64,000 nucleotides of DNA from Diplocloster modestus (GTDB lineage: Bacteria; Bacillota; Clostridia; Lachnospirales; Lachnospiraceae): the NCBI RefSeq assembly GCF_019042245.1, contig NZ_JAHQCX010000005.1:1-64000 (forward strand). Direction: 5' to 3'. The notes under the pieces are model-generated. The model had not been told where the DNA came from, ran no database searches, and was given only the letters and a program-made list of their open reading frames with translations. Below, piece by piece: positions 33,110 to 41,494 of this stretch. A program made the position numbers and the translations under genes. How positions within the stretch are numbered: position 1 is the first letter of the stretch; each line of letters opens with the position of its first letter.

Positions 33110-33335
33110 GCATAATGTTCACGTTTCATTTTTCTAACATTTTACAAACAAATTTTAACATTAAACTCTCACATTTACAACATTCTTTCTTACATTTTAT
33201 TCATTTCGTGATAGCAAATAAATGTTAATCTCTATTTTTGTCACATTGTACCAACGTTTTTCACTTTTCAATGTTCGTAATAACACATTTTTGTTATAAA
33301 TTTGTTAAACTTTAACATTTTTTGTTAATCTGATC
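33110..33335. promoter_or_regulatory. array of TAACATTT/AAATGTTA half-sites between the RLP operon and the DeoR gene
   Basis: In this AT-rich intergenic region the 8-base motif or close variants occur about six to eight times in both orientations, for example near 33134, 33157, 33220, 33290, 33313 and 33323. Some pair as inverted repeats (TGTTAAACTTTAACA at 33303-33317). DeoR-family repressors use repeated short half-sites, so these are candidate operators for the adjacent regulator. Confidence 0.55.
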
Positions 33336-33354
33336 ATTTTATAGCATCCTCATA

Positions 33355-33383
33355 TTGATTTTATACCTAAAAAACGTTATAAT
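33355..33383 (+). promoter_or_regulatory. promoter of the DeoR-family regulator gene
   Basis: TTGATT at 33355-33360, 17-base spacer, TATAAT at 33378-33383. The gene start follows 42 bases later. Confidence 0.7.
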
Positions 33384-33424
33384 TAGACCGTCATAGGAAA
33401 AAATACTACAAAGGGGTATAAATT

Positions 33425-34204
33425 TTGGGAAAAAAGAGTGAACGGATGAATCGTTTAATTGAATTGCTCAAGGAGCAGGAGTCCATATCGATCAGAAAAT
33501 TATCTGAAATGTTAAATGTTTCAGAAATGACGATCCGGCGCGATCTGAAATCATTGGAGGAGAATGACGTGATCAATCGCGGATATGGAAAAGCTACCTT
33601 GAAAGAGACTCCTCGGGAAGACTTTAAAGATGAAAATTATGAATTGCTTTCCGCAAAAACGAAACATAATGACGAGAAAGAACGGATCGGCAAATACGCA
33701 GCCACTTTGGTGAAACCGGGTGATATCCTGATTCTGGATACAGGGTCCACAACGGAGAGGATAGCCAAATACATACCGGATGACATGGACCTGACGGTTA
33801 TGTGTTATAACTACAATACGCTGGCTTACCTGGTTCACAAGCCTTATGTAAATCTCATATTCCCCGGCGGCTATTATCACCCGAACGGCCAGTTTTTTGA
33901 ATCCCTGCACGGCATCAAGCTCATCGAGGAAACCCGCGTGACCAAAATGTTCCTCTCCGTATCGGGGATACACAAAACCCTCGGCATCACCTGTTCCAAC
34001 AACTACGAAGTGCTGACCAAGCGCAGTGCCATCCAATCCGCCAGGACCCGGATCATCGTCACGGATTCCAGCAAATTTGGGAAAATACGGCCGGCCTATT
34101 TTGCCACTTTGGAAGATGTGGATATGATTATCACCGACACCGGATTATCGCAGGAATGGCAGGAATATCTGGATCGGCTGGGAATCGAGTTGGTTATGGT
34201 ATAA
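33425..34204 (+). CDS. DeoR/GlpR family transcriptional regulator
   Basis: This 259-residue regulator has an N-terminal winged helix-turn-helix (SIRKLSEMLNVSEMTIRRDLKSLEEND, about residues 19-45) and a C-terminal sugar-phosphate sensing domain with the usual DTGSTTERIAKYIP and VTDSSKFGK motifs. The start is read as TTG at 33425 because AAGGGG lies eight bases upstream; the next ATG is seven codons later. It is divergent from the permease gene and separated from it by the half-site array, so it most likely represses the RLP operon and responds to a phosphorylated sugar intermediate made by it. A bidirectional terminator follows immediately. Confidence 0.92.
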   Translation: MGKKSERMNRLIELLKEQESISIRKLSEMLNVSEMTIRRDLKSLEENDVINRGYGKATLKETPREDFKDENYELLSAKTKHNDEKERIGKYAATLVKPGDILILDTGSTTERIAKYIPDDMDLTVMCYNYNTLAYLVHKPYVNLIFPGGYYHPNGQFFESLHGIKLIEETRVTKMFLSVSGIHKTLGITCSNNYEVLTKRSAIQSARTRIIVTDSSKFGKIRPAYFATLEDVDMIITDTGLSQEWQEYLDRLGIELVMV

Positions 34205-34219
34205 TGAAATTGACAAAAC

Positions 34220-34302
34220 AAAAAACAGCTGAAATGACAAACGTTACCGTTCAGCTCCTCGTCAGGAACTGGAAACGGTAACGTTTTGCATTTCAGCTAT
34301 TT
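34220..34302. terminator. bidirectional terminator between the DeoR gene and cvpA
   Basis: A long near-perfect hairpin is formed by AGCTGAAATG...ACGTTACCGTT and AACGGTAACGT...CATTTCAGCT. A-rich sequence precedes it and TATTTT follows. It ends both converging transcripts, and the cvpA stop codon lies inside the right arm. Confidence 0.85.
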
Positions 34303-35049
34303 TAACAGCCAGATCAAAAGATAATTATGGTTATACAGCCAGGTCAGAAAGGAACTGCGTCCAATCATCCCAAAGAAGGTCTGTCCGGTCTGTGTCCCCG
34401 CGAATACGGTCAGCAGCAGGAAACCGATCCAGATGACCAGAAGCCCTTCCGCCGCTCCTAACACCAGGCCTGCGGTCTTGTTAACACCCCGCAGCACCGG
34501 CAGGTTCGCGATAAAATCAAACGTAAAAAGCGTAAACCGAAGCACCAGTGTTAAAATCAGGAAAACAGCAACGAACGCGATGAGATTCACAATCGCACCC
34601 GCAAGATAAGCCGCAATGGATTCATTCAGCCCTGTCGCTTCCAGGAAGGAACCATCTGCAGGCAGCTCCTGATCTGTCTGTGCGCCGCCTTCATCTGCCG
34701 CTCCCGACTCCGGCTCTATCTTCGCCAGCATATTCCGAATGATGGACGGCAGCTCAACAGATGAGCTGCTTCCTGCATTTCCATCTTCTGCGTTTTCCCC
34801 ATCCGCCTCATTTTCCGAATCCGGCTCTCCTAACTGCGCCACCACTTCCGCTATATTCTCCTTCACCGTCCCATACAGCGGCGTATGGTCTTTTAGGAAA
34901 TCACTCACATAGGGAGTAACAAACCATACCACCACCATCGTCACGATCAGAGAGAGAAATGATATAAGAATCCGAATAAAACCTTTGTGATAACCGTTGA
35001 TCGTCAGCCCTGCCAACACGATCACAACTGCAATCAATAACCAGTTCAT
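34297..35049 (-). CDS. cvpA: CvpA family membrane protein
   Basis: This 250-residue protein has four hydrophobic segments: two at the N-terminus (residues 1-45, with LTINGYHKGFIRILISFLS as in CvpA) and two in the C-terminal half around LIAFVAVFLILTLVLRF and VLGAAEGLLVIWIGFLL. Between them is an acidic, Ser/Glu/Gly-rich external stretch of about 70 residues that is not typical of short CvpA proteins. CvpA proteins are linked to envelope homeostasis and colicin V production, with unclear biochemistry. It starts 12 bases after the downstream DUF5711 gene in the same direction and likely shares its promoter. Confidence 0.8.
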   Translation of the reverse strand: MNWLLIAVVIVLAGLTINGYHKGFIRILISFLSLIVTMVVVWFVTPYVSDFLKDHTPLYGTVKENIAEVVAQLGEPDSENEADGENAEDGNAGSSSSVELPSIIRNMLAKIEPESGAADEGGAQTDQELPADGSFLEATGLNESIAAYLAGAIVNLIAFVAVFLILTLVLRFTLFTFDFIANLPVLRGVNKTAGLVLGAAEGLLVIWIGFLLLTVFAGTQTGQTFFGMIGRSSFLTWLYNHNYLLIWLLK

Positions 35050-35061
35050 GTGCCACCTCTT

Positions 35062-36360
35062 CTATTTCAGTTTAATCTGCCGCGTATTCGAGGAATCCAC
35101 CACTATAAATTGACTCCCTTTGTTCTTTGGAATGATATCCAGTATATTCCTTGTCATGGTTCCCGTAAATTTTTCCACACCCTTCAGGTTATATACGGAA
35201 AACTGTTTCTGATAAAACATCAAAAGCTGGTCGTCATATATTTTAATCCGGTCAAATTCGGTGTTAAGCTTCTGCGTCAGAAGCAGGCTGCCCTGCAAAT
35301 TATAGATCCTGGCACTGTATTTACTGGCATTATCCGCAGAGGTCACCACGATCCCGATATGGTTTTCGTCATAAAAAATATCGACCAACTGTTCCCCCTC
35401 TTCCAACGGTACCTCCGCCGAAAGCTCCGGGATCTGTTTGCCCTCAAAAATAAGAAACCGGTCGTCGCCGAAAGCCACCGCGTGTTCATTGTCTATAAAC
35501 GCGGTACGCGGGAACAGCACTCCGTCTACAATCTTTCCGCTTACCAGCTTGTCCGTATAATTCTGCCCCACAGAACCAAAATTATAAAAGGCCACATGTG
35601 TTTTCAACGCGCCTCCGTCCAGCTGCAGATAGGATACGATAACCCTGGTATTGTCATTGGAAATATCAAGATCAACCGGGTATCCGGAAATATCCAGAGA
35701 GGTCTTGTTCTTGGCTAGCGGTTCCCCGCCGCTTTTGTCATAGATATTGATCCAGGTGGTATCTCCGTCCTCCAGCACAACAGCTACTGTTCCCAGTTCT
35801 GAGACACGAAACTTTTGAATCGGAAAGTTTGTGTTCACTTCTCCCTGATTCCCGTCAGCGTCAAAGATAAACAGCTTTGTTCCCTTGATATCGCCAACAG
35901 CCGCCATATTTTTGCATATATCCACCGTGGGGGACTGCATTTCATAAGTATAAGCCCACAATGTATTATTCTGGGCGTCACAATAAGAGACTCCGTCCTT
36001 ATTGTATTTCAGGATCTGCCCCTGAAATTCCATGTACTGAGCCGTCACGGTATCCTCACGTTTGATATCAGTTTGCACTTCGTACTCTTTATATTCCCGG
36101 TTCTGAAGGTAAAAATAGGCAGCCGTTCCAATAATGCCCAACACGGCCAACACGGCCAGTATCTTATAAAATTTCAAAATCCGGTAGCGCCGGATTTCTT
36201 TCTTTACGGAAGCCGCCTCATCTACGGAGACGATCTTTCCCCTGCTTTCCAGTTCTTTTTTCTTTTTAAAATATTCCCTTGCGTTCGGCAAAGTTCTACT
36301 CACCCTTTTATAGTATGCCTGTGCTGATCGGCGTGTTCGTATCTTCTGAATCTTCGTCAT
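35062..36360 (-). CDS. DUF5711 family protein, paralogue 1
   Basis: This 432-residue protein has a basic cytosolic N-terminus, one membrane helix near residues 80-100 and a large external domain that reads like a WD/beta-propeller (repeats such as VAAVGDIKGTKLFIFDADG, LDISNDNTRVIVSYLQ, HAVAFGDDRFLIFEG). DUF5711 proteins are common in Lachnospiraceae, and their role is unknown. The start is given as the ATG at 36360, with weak GGGG upstream; GTG codons at 36378 and 36408 are alternatives. A promoter with an overlapping 27-base dyad lies at 36439-36485. It is followed by cvpA. Confidence 0.8.
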   Translation of the reverse strand: MTKIQKIRTRRSAQAYYKRVSRTLPNAREYFKKKKELESRGKIVSVDEAASVKKEIRRYRILKFYKILAVLAVLGIIGTAAYFYLQNREYKEYEVQTDIKREDTVTAQYMEFQGQILKYNKDGVSYCDAQNNTLWAYTYEMQSPTVDICKNMAAVGDIKGTKLFIFDADGNQGEVNTNFPIQKFRVSELGTVAVVLEDGDTTWINIYDKSGGEPLAKNKTSLDISGYPVDLDISNDNTRVIVSYLQLDGGALKTHVAFYNFGSVGQNYTDKLVSGKIVDGVLFPRTAFIDNEHAVAFGDDRFLIFEGKQIPELSAEVPLEEGEQLVDIFYDENHIGIVVTSADNASKYSARIYNLQGSLLLTQKLNTEFDRIKIYDDQLLMFYQKQFSVYNLKGVEKFTGTMTRNILDIIPKNKGSQFIVVDSSNTRQIKLK

Positions 36361-36438
36361 TATGCCCCGAATAATCACATTCCGGAACTCCCCGGACAGG
36401 ATACACACTCCGCGCCACTGCAGGCGCTCCGTCGGCGC

Positions 36439-36485
36439 TGATATAATGTCTACGACATTATATCACATATAAAACTTGTTATCAA
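36439..36485 (-). promoter_or_regulatory. promoter of the DUF5711-cvpA unit with a 27-base perfect dyad
   Basis: TTGATA at 36485-36480, 17-base spacer, TATAAT at 36462-36457. The -10 box and transcription start fall in the perfect dyad TGATATAATGTC-TAC-GACATTATATCA (36439-36465). It may be an operator or a hairpin at the 5' end of the message. Confidence 0.7.
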
Positions 36486-36530
36486 AAAAATAAATGTGAA
36501 ATTTGTATGACTCTATCAAATTATGCATCT

Positions 36531-37757
36531 TTAGTGCAGGCGGATTTGGCGGATGCCGGCGGAGTCAATTACCGTATATTGGTATTTTTTATCGCCGGGA
36601 ATAATTTCCAGGATAGGTAACGGCATATCTCCACTGTATCTTTTCCGGCCGCCCAGATCATAGATCCGAAGGGCTTTGTCCCTGCACAGAAGCAGCTGAT
36701 CCTTGTATAACTTGATTTCATCATATGCCTCTTCCAACTCTTTTGTAAACTGCTGGGTACCGTCTGCGCTGTAAACCTTCAGCAGAATGGGGGCCCCCTT
36801 CTGTCGTGTCACCGTCATTCCGACATATTGGTCATTAGAGAAATAATCTAGCGCTCTCTCTTCCGCTGGGAGATCAATCTGTTTTAACGGCTCCGGTATT
36901 TCATTTCCTTCAAACAGGAGTATACTGCCGTTCCCCAGGGCTGCCGCATGAGCAGAATCTATGAATACCACTTGCGGAAATATGCCGCCTTGTATTATTT
37001 TACTGCTGACCAGTTGCCTTACCGTCTCTGAGCCCACTCTCTGCAAGCGGTAAAATGCAATATGGCTTGTGGATATGGTGTCCTGCGGCTGCATATCCAG
37101 CTGCATATAGGAGACTATGAGTTTTGTGCCGTCCGGCGAGATATCCAGGTCTGCCGGGTATCCTATTCTGTCTTCCGGTACGCCATAGCTGCCCAGGGAA
37201 TCGCCGGTAAGGCCGTTATAGATCTCAATGCGGCTGTCTTTCCCCTCTGCAAGAATAACAGCCACCAGCCCTCGGTCCGAAACCCGGTACCGCCGGATTG
37301 GCAGCTGTGTATATATCTCTCCTCTCTTACCAGACGTATCAAACAGAACTATCCGGTTTCCCCGGATATCACCAAGTGCCGCCATGGAGCCGCAGGTATC
37401 GGGAAAAGGGGTCTGCATCTGATAGCTATAACTCCAAATACGCTGGTTATCCTCACTGATATAGGTGACGTTCCTGGCGTCATATTGCATGATCCCGCCG
37501 CAAAAATCCTGATAATCCATTCCTTTTGAACTGGTCAGGACCTGATTCGACTGCACCTCGTAAGCTTTGTAGGTACGGCCCGCAAATCCGGCAGCCAGGG
37601 CCGCAGCGGCAATAGCGAAAACACACAATACTGCTGCGATCCCCAGACGGTGCCTCATTCTTGTTCGTTTTACAGGTCTGCCTGTATGGATCTTCTTTAA
37701 TAATCTGTTTTTCTTAATCTTCTGCTTTTTTCTTAAATATTCCCTCGCATTCGACAA
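36531..37757 (-). CDS. DUF5711 family protein, paralogue 2
   Basis: This 408-residue protein has the same plan as its neighbour: an N-terminus rich in Lys/Arg, a membrane helix near residues 38-60, and an external propeller-like domain (MAALGDIRGNRIVLFDTSG, LDISPDGTKLIVSYMQ, HAAALGNGSILLFEG) ending in a matching IIPGDKKYQYTVIDSAGIRQIRL tail. The two are about as long and clearly paralogous but well diverged. It starts 12 bases after the LysM gene, so it is read with it. Function is unknown; a scaffold or sensor at the cell surface is plausible. Confidence 0.8.
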   Translation of the reverse strand: MSNAREYLRKKQKIKKNRLLKKIHTGRPVKRTRMRHRLGIAAVLCVFAIAAAALAAGFAGRTYKAYEVQSNQVLTSSKGMDYQDFCGGIMQYDARNVTYISEDNQRIWSYSYQMQTPFPDTCGSMAALGDIRGNRIVLFDTSGKRGEIYTQLPIRRYRVSDRGLVAVILAEGKDSRIEIYNGLTGDSLGSYGVPEDRIGYPADLDISPDGTKLIVSYMQLDMQPQDTISTSHIAFYRLQRVGSETVRQLVSSKIIQGGIFPQVVFIDSAHAAALGNGSILLFEGNEIPEPLKQIDLPAEERALDYFSNDQYVGMTVTRQKGAPILLKVYSADGTQQFTKELEEAYDEIKLYKDQLLLCRDKALRIYDLGGRKRYSGDMPLPILEIIPGDKKYQYTVIDSAGIRQIRLH

Positions 37758-37769
37758 TAGATTTCACCT

Positions 37770-39122
37770 TTATGGCAGTTGGATCTTATCCCCCGCCAGA
37801 ATCCGGTCTCCGTTGTCGATGCCGTTCAGCTGGCAGATCTCATCCACTTTACTATAAGTTCCATATAATTTCTTACTGATTTTTGCCAGCGTATCCCCTT
37901 TCTGTACGGTGTAATACTGACCGGTCAGGGAATTCGACGCCGGTTCCGCCGGAGTATCGGGCTGGTCAGCCGGTTGTTCCGCAGGCTGATCCCCTGCCTG
38001 ATCTACCGATTGGTCTGCCGGCTGCTCTCCTGCCTGACCTCCCGATTGGTCTGCCGGCTGCTCTCCTGCCTGATCTTTCGATTGATCCGCCGGCTGCTCC
38101 GGGGTCTGGTCTGCCGGCGCCGCTGCGTTGGGATCCGTCTGTTGATCCGGAGGTGCTTGTCCCTCAGGCTGGCTGCCATCGGCCGGCTGCTGTCCTGCCG
38201 GATCCTGTTGGTTCTGCGGGGATGTCTGGGGAGCCACATTGCCCGCAACGCTCTGTACCGGAATCCCATCCGTATTCTGGCTAGTCCCTCCATTTTCCGC
38301 AGTAATGGTATCATTAATATTATTCAGAGTCGCCTCGATATTCTGCATCTTATCATAATTATTAATCATATTGATCCCGATCACAAATACGATCAGCACC
38401 AGAAACGTACTGGCCGTATACATAAAGGTCATAATCCGTTTCTGATGCCCGGTATCCTTCTTATCCTGCATGACCGCCCGGAAGCTTACCGCCGCATTAT
38501 CCGGCACTGCCTCCACCGGCTCGATGCTGGCTCCTTCATGTTTATCAATCATATATTCCTGCATCGGTTCATTTTTTTCATAATAAATATAATAGCCGTG
38601 CTGTTTTACGAGTTGTCCATTTTCATAGAAAAAGAAAGCATCTTCCTTTTCCAGAGGCTCTCTCATAAAAAACACCTTTTGATTACCGGCAAAATTCTTC
38701 GTATGGGCGCTTAGAATATCCTCCCCAGCCTCCAGAGCGAAGCCCGGCATGGACATGTACCACCCCACGATCTCCCGGTTATCGAAAAACCTCTTGATCG
38801 TCTCATAAATGCCTGTCCAGGTATCCTCCGTAAATCGGATCCCCTCTTCATTTTTCTCCACATGTTCCGCTTCAATCGCGCTGTTGATAAACAGATACTG
38901 GCACCCTTCCTGCCTTTTCGCCTCACCCAGAAGCACCGCCGTTTTCGACTCGGCATCCCCCGTATCCGCCAGCTGATTCAGGTATGTAACTACATAATCT
39001 TCCACATATATTTTCTTCTTATCATCTATAACCCCTATTTGTCTTACGTTCTTAGGAAGCCTGACCGGTTCCGTCTCCCCGCCGCCGGTCTGCTCTTCTT
39101 CATTATATATTACCTCGATCAT
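37770..39122 (-). CDS. membrane-anchored LysM-domain protein with a repeat-rich linker
   Basis: This 450-residue protein starts with a globular cytosolic domain of about 200 residues and has a single membrane helix near 222-245 (IMTFMYTASTFLVLIVFVIGINM). It continues with a Pro/Gln/Asp-rich linker of about 120 residues containing repeats of EQPADQSxDQAG type. It ends with one LysM domain (YYTVQKGDTLAKISKKLYG...INGIDNGDRILAGDKI) for peptidoglycan binding. The start is the ATG at 39122 after GCGAGGTG. The N-terminal domain fits no family I can name with confidence, though its YFINS...EEGIRFTEDTW...VGWYMSMPG stretch recalls the MPN/JAMM fold. Likely a cell-wall tether, read with DUF5711 paralogue 2. 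Confidence 0.8.
   Translation of the reverse strand: MIEVIYNEEEQTGGGETEPVRLPKNVRQIGVIDDKKKIYVEDYVVTYLNQLADTGDAESKTAVLLGEAKRQEGCQYLFINSAIEAEHVEKNEEGIRFTEDTWTGIYETIKRFFDNREIVGWYMSMPGFALEAGEDILSAHTKNFAGNQKVFFMREPLEKEDAFFFYENGQLVKQHGYYIYYEKNEPMQEYMIDKHEGASIEPVEAVPDNAAVSFRAVMQDKKDTGHQKRIMTFMYTASTFLVLIVFVIGINMINNYDKMQNIEATLNNINDTITAENGGTSQNTDGIPVQSVAGNVAPQTSPQNQQDPAGQQPADGSQPEGQAPPDQQTDPNAAAPADQTPEQPADQSKDQAGEQPADQSGGQAGEQPADQSVDQAGDQPAEQPADQPDTPAEPASNSLTGQYYTVQKGDTLAKISKKLYGTYSKVDEICQLNGIDNGDRILAGDKIQLP
37965..38112. repeat. coding repeats in the LysM protein linker
   Basis: Direct repeats of about 36 bases encode EQPADQS(K/V/G)(D/G)QAG in the wall-spanning linker. Copy number may vary by recombination, changing linker length. 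Confidence 0.75.
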
Positions 39123-39368
39123 ACTCACACCTCGCTTCAACCCTTTTCCAGCATATTACCACAATCCCCTGAACAGATTTTATCGTTTTATGTCACCAAA
39201 TCCTAAGTTCTTACCGACATTATTTCCCATCCTTCGAATAACGGTGTCACGTTATGGGGGAACAGGTATTTAAAATCCTTTCCAAAAGACCCCCAGCGAA
39301 TAATACCGGAAAAATGGGTAAAACTTAAAACAGTTAGTGTGCCAAAAAGAGCACGCATGGAGGAAAAG

Positions 39369-39989
39369 ATGAGACCTAAATCTTCAGATACGGTTTATTA
39401 TATAAATCCGAAAGGGATGCGGGCGGTGAATCGTTTTTGCGGTACCCTGCAGAAATTAGTGAAAGAGACGGGCGGCAGCGGTAGGCCGATCGTTTTTGTT
39501 TGTATTGGGAGCGACCGGGTAACCGGGGATAGTTTGGGTCCTTTGATCGGGTATAAGTTAAATAAGAGCCCGTTTGCTTCCCGCTTTATTATCTATGGGA
39601 CGCTGGAGTATCCGGTTCATGCGCTGAATCTGGATGAGACCATCGGGCATATAAAAAGCACCCATCCGGGTGCGCTGGTGATCGCGATCGATGCTTCGCT
39701 GGGATCTCCGGGACATTTGGGGTATGTCACATTGGGAAAGGGGTCTTTGCGGCCCGGAGCCGGGGTAGATAAGGATCTGGCTGAAATCGGTGATATCTTC
39801 ATTACCGGAATTGTAAATGTATCGGGTTCTATGGAACAGCTGCTGCTCCAGACTACCCGGCTGTCCGTGGTGATGCAGATGGCGGATTTTATCAGCTCGG
39901 GTATTCTGGCGGCAGCGAAGAAGCCATTGTTTACTACGGCGATTTACGATGAGGTATGGGGCATCCAGGACCTGCATTTTTCCGAGTAG
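39369..39989 (+). CDS. yyaC: YyaC-type spore protease family protein (DUF1256)
   Basis: This 206-residue protein of the YyaC/DUF1256 family is related to the germination protease GPR. The conserved core is PIVFVCIGSDRVTGDSLGPLIG near residue 38, followed by YGTLEYPVHALNL, VIAIDASLGSPGHLG and GDIFITGIVNVSG. The family is expressed during sporulation in Bacillus and Clostridia, so this gene implies a spore former. The start is the ATG at 39369 behind GGAGGAAAA, ten codons inside a longer frame. It stands alone on the plus strand, and its 3' end overlaps the convergent HD-domain gene by 46 bases. Confidence 0.88.
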   Translation: MRPKSSDTVYYINPKGMRAVNRFCGTLQKLVKETGGSGRPIVFVCIGSDRVTGDSLGPLIGYKLNKSPFASRFIIYGTLEYPVHALNLDETIGHIKSTHPGALVIAIDASLGSPGHLGYVTLGKGSLRPGAGVDKDLAEIGDIFITGIVNVSGSMEQLLLQTTRLSVVMQMADFISSGILAAAKKPLFTTAIYDEVWGIQDLHFSE

Positions 39990-40465
39990 GCCCGGGCGAT
40001 CTCCACAAAACCGCAGTATTTGTCCGTATACGCTATGACCAGCACTTCCGGATTGGTGGGAATCGGCAATGTTACCGGCCACATATGTTTCAGGATAATT
40101 TCCCGCTCCAGATCATTCAGATCGAAGTACCGTTCCGCATTTATAAGCGCTGCTCTGGGATGCGTCATAGCATGGAAATGTTCGCCGGTTTCCCTGGCAT
40201 GGGTACGCCAGTCATACAGAAACAGATCATGCAGCATACCTGCCCTGGCCGCCGCCCGGGCATCCAGATGCAGAGCTTTGCAGATACAGTAATTATAGTA
40301 GGCCACGTGAAGACAGTGATCATAGCACGATGTATCACAGTGGTGCGGATATTCTTTCATCTGAAGTACGACGGGATGTTCCGCGATATCCTGGATGACC
40401 TCATAAAACTCTCTTTTGTCCTCGTCCGTAGCTGCTTGTTCTACGCTTTTAATTAACTTGTGCAT
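39944..40465 (-). CDS. HD-domain metal-dependent phosphohydrolase
   Basis: This 173-residue protein has an HD domain: His in DHCLHVAYYNY near residue 50, the HD pair in AGMLHDLFLYDW near 78, a distal His in LKHMWPVTLPIP and Asp in IAYTDKYCGF. The family hydrolyses phosphate monoesters, diesters or nucleotides. A Cys-rich patch (HHCDTSCYDHC) precedes the core. The gene is convergent with yyaC, and the last 15 codons lie antisense to the last codons of yyaC. It is separated from the transketolase unit by a terminator. The substrate is unknown. Confidence 0.85.
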   Translation of the reverse strand: MHKLIKSVEQAATDEDKREFYEVIQDIAEHPVVLQMKEYPHHCDTSCYDHCLHVAYYNYCICKALHLDARAAARAGMLHDLFLYDWRTHARETGEHFHAMTHPRAALINAERYFDLNDLEREIILKHMWPVTLPIPTNPEVLVIAYTDKYCGFVEIARAYSEKCRSWMPHTSS

Positions 40466-40481
40466 TGGAACCGCCTTCTTT

Positions 40482-40521
40482 ACAAAAATGGGAATAGAAG
40501 CTCTTCACTTCTATTCCCATT
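40482..40521 (-). terminator. terminator of the transketolase operon
   Basis: On the minus strand AATGGGAATAGAAG pairs perfectly with CTTCTATTCCCATT across a 7-base loop, followed by TTTTTG. It lies 38 bases past the transketolase C-subunit stop. Confidence 0.8.
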
Positions 40522-40558
40522 ATAATACGCATTTCTAAGGAAAAAAACCTAATTTTCC

Positions 40559-41494
40559 TTAAGAATTTCTAATTTTTTTGTAGATGCCTTCTGCATCCAG
40601 TCCGTATTTGTGAATCAGGGCCGTAGCGGGACCGGATTCACCAAACACATCATTGATACCGATCTTCAATACGGGAGTCGGGGCGTTTGCAGCGAGAGCG
40701 TCGCAGACTGCGCTGCCCAGTCCGCCGATGACGGAGTGCTCTTCTACGGTAACCACTTTTCCGGTTTCCTTAGCCGCGGCTACGATCAGATCTTCGTCTA
40801 ACGGTTTGATCGTATGAATGTTGATGACTTTCGCCTGGATACCATCTGCTGCCAGCATTTCCGCTGCTGCCAGAGATTCCGATACGCACAGGCCGGTGGC
40901 TACGATGGTTAAGTCTTTTCCTTCTCTTAAGACTACGCCTTTGCCCAGCTCAAATTTGTAATCCGGATTGTCATTGATCACAGGCACGGCCAGTCTGCCG
41001 AATCTTAAGTATACGGGGCCTGCGTACTCTACCGCTGCGCGCACAGCCGCTTTTGCTTCAATATCATCTGAGGGGCTTAACACGACCATTCCAGGCAGCG
41101 TTCTCATCAATGCGATGTCCTCATTGCACTGATGGGTGGCGCCGTCTTCGCCTACAGAGATACCGGCATGGGTGGCGCCGATTTTCACATTTAACTGAGG
41201 ATAGCAGATGGAGTTGCGGACCTGCTCAAACGCGCGGCCTGCCGCGAACATGGCGAAGGTGCTGGCGAAGGGAATCTTGCCGGTGGCCGCAAGGCCCGCG
41301 GCTATCCCCATCATGTTGGACTCTGCGATACCGCAGTCGATATGGCGGTCGGGATATGCTTTTTTGAATACTCCAGTCTTGGTGGCTGCTGCCAGGTCGG
41401 CATCCAGAACTACCAGGTTCGGGTACTCGGCTCCAAGTTCCACTAATGCATTACCATAGCTTTCTCTCGTTGCGATCTTCTTTACTTCTGACAT
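40559..41494 (-). CDS. transketolase, C-terminal subunit
   Basis: This 311-residue subunit carries the pyrimidine-binding and C-terminal domains of transketolase. Motifs are VVLDADLAAATKTGVF, DCGIAESNMMGIAAGLAATG (catalytic Glu) and THAGISVGEDGATHQ. With the N-terminal subunit it moves two-carbon units between sugar phosphates, linking pentose phosphates and erythrose 4-phosphate to glycolysis. It overlaps the upstream N-subunit gene by 13 bases, a usual arrangement for split transketolases. Placement next to ribulokinase suggests a role in pentose breakdown. It might also consume the erythrose 4-phosphate expected from the RLP operon. Confidence 0.93.
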   Translation of the reverse strand: MSEVKKIATRESYGNALVELGAEYPNLVVLDADLAAATKTGVFKKAYPDRHIDCGIAESNMMGIAAGLAATGKIPFASTFAMFAAGRAFEQVRNSICYPQLNVKIGATHAGISVGEDGATHQCNEDIALMRTLPGMVVLSPSDDIEAKAAVRAAVEYAGPVYLRFGRLAVPVINDNPDYKFELGKGVVLREGKDLTIVATGLCVSESLAAAEMLAADGIQAKVINIHTIKPLDEDLIVAAAKETGKVVTVEEHSVIGGLGSAVCDALAANAPTPVLKIGINDVFGESGPATALIHKYGLDAEGIYKKIRNS

